From the NCBI GenBank assembly GCA_945787595.1, contig CALZJV010000747.1, forward strand, positions 1 to 7,712: a DNA stretch of 7,712 bases, written 5' to 3'. The notes beneath the pieces are model-generated. The model saw nothing but the letters and a program-made list of their open reading frames with translations, made no database searches and had not been told where the DNA came from. Origin of the DNA: an uncultured Desulfobacterales bacterium. Its GTDB lineage: Bacteria > Desulfobacterota > Desulfobacteria > Desulfobacterales > JAFDCJ01. Below are positions 1-5,145 of the stretch, one piece after another (the stretch's first letter is position 1; every line of letters begins with the position of its first letter). The translations under genes and the position numbers were made by a program.

Positions 1-126
1 CCAATTTTTTCGAAACGCCTGAGGCGATATATCTGAGTCAATTAAGGCAGGGACTTGATCATCGGTACCGGCTTTTTTCCTTAATCCACGCGACTTATTA
101 GAAAAATAGCCGTAATAGCGAACCAT

Positions 127-153
127 TCGTTCGACCTTGAGGCTCTCGACAGG
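127..153 (-). other. 27-nt in-frame extra segment in the IS91 gene
   Basis: Nine residues (PVESLKVER) lie between NKGEQ and MVRYYGYFSN, which are adjacent in the IS91-type transposases I recall. The length keeps the frame. TCGA occurs at both sides (131-134 and 146-149) around a short CCT/AGG core, but the symmetry is weak. It may be another small insertion or simply natural family variation. Confidence 0.4.
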
Positions 154-600
154 CTGTTCGCCCTTATTGGGAATGTGGGTCACCAGTTGGGCGAGCCAAT
201 CCAGGGCATTGAAAGTTTTGGTTGCCTTTCCATCTTTAGATTTATATAAGACTTTGGCCACGCCGTCAGCTGAATCATTGGCCGCGACATACGTCATACG
301 TTCCTGCTAAAAGGAGGCCCGAATGATGTATCATGCCAGGCTTTCAAGACCTTCCTGATTGTGCGGCCAAATGGTTTTGCCGCAATAAACGTTAAATCCA
401 CTGTGGTGCCAATTCATCATGTTTTCGATCACCACATCATTAATTTTGCCTTCGGCTTTGAGCATGTTGAACACTTCATAGCGAAATAGCTCTTCAAGAT
501 CACTAGTATTAGGCGGTTGGCATACCATGAAGGCGGCATCGTTGTAGAAACACCCATCGGTGGCCAGCACATGTAAATACGGATTAAAATTTTGAAAATC

Positions 601-636
601 ACTCTCCGAGCCGTAGGCCTGGCCTACGAGCCGGAG
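601..636. repeat. 36-bp in-frame palindromic insertion in the IS91 gene
   Basis: On the minus strand it encodes 12 extra residues (LRLVGQAYGSES) between QSFG and DFQNFNP, which are contiguous in the IS91-type proteins I know. The DNA at 604-636 is palindromic around base 620. The outer arms are CTCCG/CGGAG, then comes a 3+3 internal loop (AGC on each side), then a perfect 8-bp stem CGTAGGCC/GGCCTACG around a single T. Being a multiple of three and free of stops, it keeps the frame, which is the behaviour of Rickettsia-type palindromic elements. That the 12 residues are extra is from memory of the family; the palindrome is seen directly. Confidence 0.75.
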
Positions 637-873
637 GCCAAAGCTCTGAACGGCGATTACTGTACCGGCTTTGGCACTGTCATAAGGGATGGCTTGGGTC
701 AAATATAGGTTCAGTACCTTCCACGCGCAGCGACTCAGTTTTGCCAAAAGACGGCGATCGAACATGAAATAGATTCGCAGCCGTTTGGGAATACTGAAAA
801 CCCATTGCCGATGCGGCACATATTTTAGCACTTCTTCACACAGCCATTCACCGAATTCCACCACCCGTTTCTG

Positions 874-1086
874 ACCTGCCCGCCAATGCCATCCGAAATC
901 TGTTGCATATTTTCCCTCTGTGCTGGTGCCGTACGATCAAATCCAATTTAGTTCAAAATCAGGCTAGGCAGGCGGGTGGCAAGCCTGCCATGGTGCGACT
1001 AACGCCATTTTGAGGTCAAGATTTAAGTTTATTGCTCAGGAAGCGATCTATTGAAGTTGATCGGGTGGCCAGGTCTGGGCCAGGGG
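874..1086. mobile_element. ~213-bp MITE-like insertion in the IS91 zinc-ribbon region
   Basis: The transposase zinc ribbon stops after RHFCP near 1087 and resumes with QKRVVEF at 873; the expected S-C-H residues between are replaced by this block. Its ends are imperfect inverted repeats. The left end reads ACCTGCCCGCCAATGCC and the right end, on the minus strand, CCTGGCCCAGACCTGGCC; GCCATCCGA on the left matches GCCACCCGA on the right. Inside is a perfect 7-bp hairpin GGCAGGC/GCCTGCC at 967-989. On the minus strand a GAGGG-type site precedes an ATG near 907, possibly the 5' edge of a lost gene. No transposase is encoded. The exact borders are uncertain by a few bases. Confidence 0.55.
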
Positions 1087-1282
1087 TGGGCAAAAATGCC
1101 TTCTTTTGCAAGAAAATGCCAGTAAATACTCATGACCACAATCTTCACATTTAACGCGTGCAAAACCCAAATGTAAATCCCCGCAATCCAAATAGCGCCG
1201 GATGACATCGGTCACATAAGCCCGCCAAAAGCCAAAGCGGCGCTGATAACGGTCGTCCCAGACAGCATCCAACTGTTCAAAA

Positions 1283-1338
1283 TTGACCCGGTTAAATGCC
1301 GCTTAGCGGCCCTCCTTTGGAGGATTTAACTGGGTGAA
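1283..1338. repeat. 56-bp branched palindrome inserted in the IS91 gene
   Basis: Seen directly: 15-bp inverted arms at 1283-1297 and 1324-1338, with 13 of 15 positions complementary, enclose two side-by-side perfect hairpins. One is GCCGC-TTA-GCGGC (1298-1310) and the other CCTCC-TTT-GGAGG (1311-1323). Every base between the arms belongs to a stem or a 3-nt loop, so a single strand can fold into a T or three-way junction. Deleting exactly these 56 bp joins VED to FEQLDAVWDDR in frame on the minus strand, which marks it as an insertion into the transposase gene. The shape resembles the hairpinned ends used by HUH nucleases and the parvovirus ITR, but no relation is shown. Confidence 0.85.
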
Positions 1339-1601
1339 TCCTCGACGCAGCGATAATAGGCGCTTGCTTTGGGATTGCGCGGTTGATAAACAACAAAATC
1401 AATTTCGGCAGGGCACGCATTTAACATATTGATTAATCCAATACGGTCGAACACGAATACCCCACATGACAGAAATGTAAGTGCCAATGTAAATATTATT
1501 GTATAGATATAAGTCAATTTTTTTAAAGTCTTATTTACAACTTATTTGTTCTCGACCAACGCTATAATCTGAAAAAATCCCAAGCATTTAGCATACAAAA
1601 A

Positions 1602-1610
1602 TGGTATAAT
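1602..1610 (+). promoter_or_regulatory. Extended -10 promoter-like site
   Basis: TGGTATAAT contains a perfect TATAAT at 1605-1610 preceded by the TG of an extended -10. No good -35 box is visible at the usual spacing. Transcription would begin near 1617, about 75 nt before the micro-ORF at 1692. A second TATAAT at 1563-1568 lacks the TG and a -35. AT-rich DNA yields such matches by chance. Confidence 0.35.
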
Positions 1611-1691
1611 AATTTTGCCTATTTAGAGCGGATCTAAGCTGATGAGGTGGAACATTAATGCGGTCAGGTCATTATAGGTGGGGTTGCAGTT

Positions 1692-1796
1692 ATGGATATA
1701 GAGGAAACTAAACTGTGCCCAAAATGTGCCCGTCAAGGTCAAATATTTCCAAACAGTTCCAAACGAAACCAAAAGTCAGTTGAAAAAGTGGTGTAG
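1692..1796 (+). CDS. 34-aa CxxC micro-ORF (putative)
   Basis: The translation begins MDIEETKLCPKCARQGQIFP and ends EKVV before TAG. CPKC at residues 9-12 is one zinc-ribbon knuckle; no second CxxC follows, so a metal site would need a partner or dimer. The ATG is preceded by AGGTGGGG with an 8-nt gap, an acceptable ribosome-binding site, and the promoter-like site at 1602-1610 lies upstream. A second start at 1658 (ribosome site GAGGTGG, 7-nt gap) opens a 17-codon frame ending at 1711 that overlaps this one, as a leader peptide might. It could equally be the truncated N-terminus of a zinc-ribbon protein, or chance. I do not recognise a family. Confidence 0.3.
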   Translation: MDIEETKLCPKCARQGQIFPNSSKRNQKSVEKVV

Positions 1797-1861
1797 AATC
1801 AACTTGTTGTAATTAGAATATTTTTTAATTTTAAGATTCCTGCTCTTCGAATCCGTAGGCC

Positions 1862-1889
1862 GCAAGTGCGAATCCTGCTTGTCGCACCA
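1862..1889 (+). other. tRNA 3'-end-like fragment (possible attachment-site remnant)
   Basis: The order matches a tRNA 3' part. A T-arm-like GCAAG/CCTGC stem (1862-1866 and 1874-1878, one A-C mismatch) surrounds a 7-nt loop TGCGAAT, close to TTCGAAT. TTGTCGC (1879-1885) follows as the acceptor strand, then A and CCA (1887-1889). No 5' half (an acceptor such as GCGACAA), D-arm or anticodon arm precedes it, so it is not a working tRNA. TTGTCGCACCA is the kind of 3' end seen in some leucine tRNAs. Integrases that target tRNA genes leave such 3' pieces at an island end, and a recombinase remnant lies at 2263-2910. Confidence 0.42.
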
Positions 1890-1894
1890 GAATA

Positions 1895-2104
1895 TCAATG
1901 GGTTAAAACACATTGTTGTAGCCCTATTTTTTTTCGCTATGGTAGATTGCTAATTCAAATCCACCAAAAAATCGAATCATGATATTTTATGTTTGCAGAA
2001 CAAACCTACCATTCTCGAAAGTTGTAGGTTTCCCCTATCCAATCCACATAAAGGGCCAATTGTGGATTGCGTGCCCTATGGTGCGAGTCCCCTTAACCCA
2101 TTGA
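1895..2104. repeat. 210-bp block closed by 12-bp inverted repeats, with internal hairpins
   Basis: TCAATGGGTTAA at 1895-1906 is the exact reverse complement of TTAACCCATTGA at 2093-2104. Inside are a perfect 7-bp stem AACCTAC/GTAGGTT (about 2005-2032) and a perfect 9-bp stem CAATCCACA/TGTGGATTG (about 2039-2069). ATGGTAG near 1938-1944 could instead pair with CTACCAT near 2008-2014, competing with the first stem. The layout fits either a small non-autonomous mobile element or a multi-branch structured RNA. It begins six bases after the tRNA-like fragment. No coding frame is convincing within it. Confidence 0.5.
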
Positions 2105-2155
2105 AAGTATGTAAAATACTGACTTAATTGCGGTAAATTTGGATTTGCATTAATT

Positions 2156-2189
2156 TCAGTAAGTTACTGATTAAATTACAAATTTGTAA
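2156..2189. repeat. Two adjacent perfect palindromes
   Basis: TCAGTAA-G-TTACTGA (2156-2170) and TTACAAATTTGTAA (2176-2189) sit five bases apart, about 75 bp past the recombinase stop codon. They may be recombinase or repressor sites, or an element end. Read on the minus strand the second one follows a T-run rather than preceding it, so it is not a classical terminator. Confidence 0.4.
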
Positions 2190-2262
2190 AAAAAGTTGCG
2201 CCATAGTAATTTGTGTAAACTGATACCCTTTTTGCTCCCGCCGACGTTCTTTCAGCTTTAGT

Positions 2263-2910
2263 TTAGAGGCTGTCGAGCCATGCCAGGATATCTTCTTTGT
2301 GATCCCAATCGATGAGCTCATCCAGTTTTGAATCGTGTTTAAGAGCTGACTGGGCGTATTGAATAAATTTCTTTTGAACGCTGCGTTTGTGAGTCAGATC
2401 CATATGCAAGTAAACCATGGTGGATTGCAAATTTTCGTGTCCCAGGCGGATTTTGATATCGGTAATGGCATGGCCACAGCTGAGCATATTAACGGCCCGT
2501 GAATGACGAAAACTGTGTGCTGCATTGATGGATTTAAGGCGTTTGGGCGGCAGGGCGCGGCGAAGATATTTTTGGCACAGCCGGTGGATGCCCGAGCGCG
2601 TTAATGCTTGTCTGCGCTGGTTGATAAAAAGCCGATGGCGATACAGCGGTTTTGGAGTGCTGCGATATTTTTGGATATACAGTGTGAGCAGTTCGCAGGT
2701 TTTAGGCCACAGCTCAATCTGACGGAAGCGGTTGGCTTTACCTAAAATGGCCAGTGTTTGATTGTGGCAATCGAAGTAGTCCAGATTAAGGGTTGCGATT
2801 TCGGTTGCCCGGGCGCCGGAGTCAAAGAGCAGATGCAGCAGACAATAATCTCGCAAGCCTTCACTTTTGTTCAGATCAACGACGTTGTTTTGTTCAGATC
2901 AACGACGTTG
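2263..2910 (-). pseudogene. Tyrosine recombinase, catalytic domain only, frameshifted
   Basis: The open part (197 codons from 2856) is the C-terminal catalytic domain of a XerC/D-like or phage-integrase-type recombinase, which cuts and rejoins DNA through a 3'-phosphotyrosine. All expected residues are visible, counted from the leucine codon at 2856: Arg16 in GARATEI, Lys40 in LGKANR, His114 and Arg117 in HSFRHSR, His140 in LGHENL, and Tyr149 in MVYLHMD. About 100 residues of the N-terminal core-binding domain are missing. Removing one copy of the 23-bp tandem repeat at 2865-2910 restores an uninterrupted frame, FNVVDLNKSEGLRDYCLL, running back into the zinc-finger-like frame. The gene therefore lost both its N-terminus and its frame. 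No ribosome-binding site supports independent translation from 2856. Confidence 0.85.
2865..2910. repeat. 23-bp perfect tandem duplication
   Basis: The 23 bases at 2865-2887 (TTTTGTTCAGATC at the start, ACGACGTTG at the end) are repeated exactly at 2888-2910. Because 23 is not a multiple of three, the duplication shifts the minus-strand frame. The upstream frame now ends at TGA (2871-2873), while the recombinase frame continues from 2856. The perfect identity suggests a recent replication slip. Confidence 0.95.
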
Positions 2911-3224
2911 AAGACATCCATAATCTCTTCCGGATACTCGATGATGATCAGCTGTGGAGTGCCGATGAGCTGTTGAACATAACAAAGCGGTAGTCCTGTT
3001 TTCAGACGGCTTCGAGGCGTGCCGGTTTGCTCAAGTTTTTTAGCCAGATAATTGTCCTTGAAGTAATCGACATTGTGGTTCAATTGCTCACACTTTCTAC
3101 GGTGCCATTCCCGCTGACATGGCGGATTACCACAGGTCTTCTGCCGATCTTTGACTCGTGGATGGGGCATAAACCACCGCTTGCATATCCGGTATGGACG
3201 TTTGCGTGTGGGGCTCCTGGTCAT
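2871..3224 (-). CDS. Zinc-finger-like protein fused to recombinase fragment (truncated)
   Basis: The frame begins MTRSPTRKRPYRICKRWF and is rich in Lys and Arg. Cys14, Cys31, Cys36, His41 and Cys45 (within CGNPPCQREWHRRKC) look like a zinc-binding cluster, so a nucleic-acid-binding role is likely. I recall similar small proteins beside tyrosine-recombinase transposon modules in Desulfobacterota, but cannot confirm it. ATG 3224 is chosen because AGGAG precedes it by about 8 nt; an ATG at 3242 has no such site. From about LIIIEYPEEIMDVFN onward the sequence reads as the start of recombinase catalytic-domain sequence. A deletion therefore probably joined the two genes at a shared IEY-like stretch. 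The last residues (TTSLI) come from the 23-bp duplication. Whether anything functional is made is doubtful. Confidence 0.5.
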   Translation of the reverse strand: MTRSPTRKRPYRICKRWFMPHPRVKDRQKTCGNPPCQREWHRRKCEQLNHNVDYFKDNYLAKKLEQTGTPRSRLKTGLPLCYVQQLIGTPQLIIIEYPEEIMDVFNVVDLNKTTSLI

Positions 3225-3271
3225 CGTTTTCTCTCCTATCACAGGATTTGAGAAAACGATTTTAGGAATAA

Positions 3272-3479
3272 TTAGCTGAACCGGATAGCTTTAATAACGA
3301 GAATAATATCGATGAGAATTAAAAGGGAAAGCAATGAGAAGAATTAGATGGAGTTTTTATTATTTTCCAGGAATTAAATTGTCTCGACATATCTAAACTG
3401 GGCTCATATCGTGCCTAAATCAAATCCGGTCAATATCCTGATTCTATTATATATTAGTTCAGCTAACCTACATCCGGTC
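3272..3479. repeat. Inverted and direct repeats upstream of the recombinase module
   Basis: TTAGCTGAAC (3272-3281) recurs inverted as GTTCAGCTAA (3457-3466). ACCGGAT (3280-3286) recurs inverted within ATCCGGTC (3472-3479), which is itself a direct repeat of 3424-3431. Clusters of short direct and inverted repeats like this are typical arm or core sites at the ends of tyrosine-recombinase elements. The interval 3243-3564 otherwise holds no gene that I can see. Confidence 0.35.
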
Positions 3480-3630
3480 TGCCCATTTTCGTAAGAACAT
3501 TGAAAATTTTTAATACTTGGGACTTTGCCGCCCTTTATAGTTGGATTTTAGGGTAGGACTGTAATTGAAGGGACTATACTGTCAGTGCTATATGAAAATC
3601 ATGGCTGCTGAAGGCGATTGTCCGCTTTCG

Positions 3631-3861
3631 GATGCTGAAAGCTTTCTCAGTCAGCGGGGAAGTGATTGCGGTATTGCCAACATGAATGTCGGAACGTCAG
3701 GGGCTGAAATCGGCGGTGCCTTTGGCGGGGAAAAAGATACCGGCGGCGGCCGGGAAGCCGGGTCCGATGTCTGGAAATCCTACATGCGGTGTCAGACCTA
3801 CACGATTAACTGGTCTGGTGAGCTTCCGCTGGCCCAGGGGATTGAGTTTGGACCTGGAAAC
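3631..3861 (+). pseudogene. ALDH7-type aldehyde dehydrogenase, C-terminal remnant
   Basis: About 77 codons match the end of the ALDH7 (alpha-aminoadipic semialdehyde dehydrogenase, antiquitin-like) family. In order they are [53 protein letters not shown] and [16 protein letters not shown]. Family members are about 500 residues. The NAD-binding fold, the catalytic cysteine and the general-base glutamate are absent, so it cannot be an active enzyme. No native stop follows FGPGN: the frame runs on for 67 codons into sequence antisense to the HAD gene. The frame also extends upstream to 3565 with unrelated residues. The gene was evidently cut by the rearrangements to its left. Confidence 0.85.
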
Positions 3862-3918
3862 TGCTTGAAAACTCATCAACCTATTCAACACTATAAACCC
3901 GATCAACTCTACGAATTA

Positions 3919-4809
3919 TCAAATGTCACCGAAAGTGCCCTTTATCGAGCGTCTCGCTGCTTCAGCCACACCGCCATTGTTGTTGGTGGCGACGCCGGCA
4001 AAGCGGTTTTTGAGATCAACCGGAGCATTGTCGACCACATAGCTGTGGGTGGTCCATTCGAGTAAATCCAGATCGTTGTAGTCATTTCCCACCGACACTA
4101 TTTTGCCTATATCGATTTTTAATTCCGCCGCCAGCCAGGCTGCCGTCCGGCTTTTGGACACCGCAGTGGGAAAGATTTCAATCCAGGTGGCTTTGCCATC
4201 CAGAGGTGAAGTTGTTCGGATGACGCTATAATCGGGCAATTCGCTGCGGACCTTTTCAAGAACGGCATCGCTGACCTTATTCGGCACCACCGCCAGCAGC
4301 TGGGTTGCAGGGCCGAAACCGTCCGTCGCTTTATCTAAAGGAACGGCAAACCGGCTGTAAAGCTTCAAACGCCTTTCAAAATCATCATTGCCCTCGTTTG
4401 TTCGAAAGTAGCTGAACATGTGATTCTCGGGTATGGTTCGGTGAATCATAAAATCGAGCCGATTCGTTTTAAGGATTCTATATGCCCGTTTGACCTCATG
4501 GGGTTCCAGGCTGACTCTGCGGACAACTTTACCTCCTGCCTGTTGCAGGACACCGGCACCCATTGAGAAAATTACGAAATCCACCGGCAGATCTCCTACG
4601 GCGGCCTTGTTGAAAGAATACAATGACCGTCCGGTGGCGATGGTTCGTATGATACCCAGTTCGCCAAGCTGTTCGAGGGCATCGAGATCGATGTCCGAAA
4701 ATGCTCGATCCGAACGCAGCAATGTGCCGTCGAAATCCGTAATAAACAATCCCCGCGGAGATCTGCCACCCGGCGCTTCGTCAAGTTGTTGATCCATGGA
4801 AATAATCAT
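3919..4809 (-). CDS. HAD-superfamily hydrolase, Cof type (IIB)
   Basis: An intact 296-residue protein, a normal length for Cof-like phosphatases, which hydrolyse sugar phosphates, nucleotides or similar small phosphoesters in the cytoplasm. All four HAD motifs are present. Motif I is DFDGTL with nucleophile Asp25 and acid/base Asp27. Motif II is Thr59 in ATGRS. Motif III is Lys219 in SKSRTAAWL. Motif IV is [10 protein letters not shown] with Asp243 and Asp246 for Mg2+. The region between motifs II and III (about 85-190) is the type-II cap that sets the substrate, which I cannot predict. No clear ribosome-binding site distinguishes ATG 4809 from ATG 4797; the longer form is given. A hairpin (4836-4857) lies in the leader. 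It converges on the ALDH remnant and stands alone. Confidence 0.9.
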   Translation of the reverse strand: MIISMDQQLDEAPGGRSPRGLFITDFDGTLLRSDRAFSDIDLDALEQLGELGIIRTIATGRSLYSFNKAAVGDLPVDFVIFSMGAGVLQQAGGKVVRRVSLEPHEVKRAYRILKTNRLDFMIHRTIPENHMFSYFRTNEGNDDFERRLKLYSRFAVPLDKATDGFGPATQLLAVVPNKVSDAVLEKVRSELPDYSVIRTTSPLDGKATWIEIFPTAVSKSRTAAWLAAELKIDIGKIVSVGNDYNDLDLLEWTTHSYVVDNAPVDLKNRFAGVATNNNGGVAEAARRSIKGTFGDI

Positions 4810-4835
4810 TATTTATTCTAACATTGAAAACCTGG

Positions 4836-4857
4836 TTCTCTGGCCCAGGTCAGAGAA
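4836..4857 (-). promoter_or_regulatory. Leader hairpin upstream of the HAD gene
   Basis: TTCTCTG (4836-4842) pairs perfectly with CAGAGAA (4851-4857) over an 8-nt loop. An overlapping alternative stem CCTGG/CCAGG (4831-4835 with 4845-4849) is mutually exclusive with it. It begins 27 bp from the start codon, so it could act in the 5' leader. A role is inference only. Confidence 0.3.
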
Positions 4858-4891
4858 AATTGGCTATGCCATAAGAGATTAATCGAAAGAG

Positions 4892-5060
4892 GTTGAGCCG
4901 GTTTTGCCCGTTCGTCAGTTTACGTCGGCCTCGCTGAAGCGTAGAGCTGTCACATCCAAGCAAAAGAAAAACCATGCATGAAATAATAATTAAACTCAAT
5001 TTAGGCGAATTCGCTTTTTATTTACTCCGATAACCGACCAACCGGCAAAACCGGCTCAAC
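4892..5060. mobile_element. 169-bp MITE-like element with ~29-bp inverted ends
   Basis: GTTGAGCCGGTTTTGCC at 4892-4908 has its exact reverse complement at 5044-5060. The match continues inward to 4920 and 5032 with 26 of 29 positions complementary. Between the arms are about 110 bp without a transposase, containing the palindrome GCGAATTCGC. Length, terminal inverted repeats and lack of genes fit a miniature inverted-repeat transposable element or a long repeated palindrome. I cannot see a clear target-site duplication. Confidence 0.72.
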
Positions 5061-5093
5061 GGGCTAACCTGTCTCAAAAATACTCGGCGCTTG

Positions 5094-5110
5094 GCCCCCT
5101 TTCAGGGGGC
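5094..5110. terminator. GC hairpin next to a terminator
   Basis: GCCCCCT (5094-5100) pairs perfectly with AGGGGGC (5104-5110) over a 3-nt loop. Read on the minus strand, TTTTT follows about 17 nt downstream, so it could serve minus-strand transcripts. It lies 9 bp from the stronger plus-strand terminator. Confidence 0.35.
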
Positions 5111-5119
5111 TCGACAAAG

Positions 5120-5145
5120 CCGGGCCCTCTGGACCCGGATTTTTA
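5120..5145 (+). terminator. Rho-independent terminator
   Basis: An 8-bp GC-rich stem with one C-A mismatch pairs CCGGGCCC (5120-5127) with GGACCCGG (5131-5138) over a TCT loop, followed by ATTTTTA. No plus-strand gene ends just upstream, so it may end a non-coding transcript or be part of a repeat unit. Confidence 0.55.

Larger units (their letters stand above)
1..1427 (-). pseudogene. IS91-family HUH transposase, degenerate and interrupted; 3' part beyond window
   Basis: Pieces of one IS91-type (Y2 HUH) transposase can be joined across the region. From the N-terminus they are: YQPRNPKASAYYRCVED (ending near 1338), FEQLDAVWDDR through the zinc ribbon KCEDCGHEYLLAFSCKRRHFC (to about 1087), QKRVVEFGEWLCEE (from 873), the FNPYLHVL segment, and the catalytic-tyrosine segment MVRYYGYFSNKSRG near 85-126. 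Such enzymes nick and transfer single strands by rolling circle. The copy is dead. TGA at 331-333 (after GLESLA, before YIIRASF) and TAG at 307-309 (before QERM) are in-frame stops. The usual first histidine of the HUH motif is Tyr (NPYLH). Insertions break it at 127-153, 601-636, 874-1086 and 1283-1338. ATG 1427 is the likely start; an upstream in-frame ATG at 1517 would add an atypical hydrophobic leader. The C-terminus continues left of the window. The family call is confident; the original start is not. Confidence 0.88.
1428..2262. other. 835-bp AT-rich spacer without a large gene
   Basis: No reading frame here resembles a known protein of ordinary size. The region contains the promoter-like site at 1602-1610, the micro-ORF at 1692-1796, the tRNA-like fragment at 1862-1889, the inverted-repeat-bounded block 1895-2104 and two palindromes at 2156-2189, each listed separately. 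A minus-strand frame running on from the IS91 start toward 1517 is hydrophobic and looks accidental. Confidence 0.6.

Noticed and set aside
1428..1517. Hydrophobic N-terminal extension of the IS91 frame
   Set aside because: Members of this family do not begin with a membrane-like segment; the extension is AT-rich and has no ribosome site.
1839..1889. Functional tRNA gene
   Set aside because: No 5' acceptor strand, D-arm or anticodon arm precedes the T-arm-like part.
2124..2321. 65-codon minus frame overlapping the recombinase 3' end
   Set aside because: It overlaps conserved recombinase sequence in another frame and extends into AT-rich spacer; no ribosome site or recognisable domain.
3027..3251. 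74-codon plus frame opposite the zinc-finger-like gene
   Set aside because: Antisense to a frame with a patterned Cys/His cluster and a ribosome-binding site; no features of its own.
3862..4065. Extension of the ALDH frame to 4065
   Set aside because: Residues after FGPGN are antisense translation of the spacer and the HAD C-terminus, not ALDH sequence.
4490..4792. 100-codon open frame on the plus strand
   Set aside because: It lies opposite the HAD gene, which has all four catalytic motifs; the antisense product resembles nothing and is Pro/Ser/Arg-rich as expected for a shadow frame.
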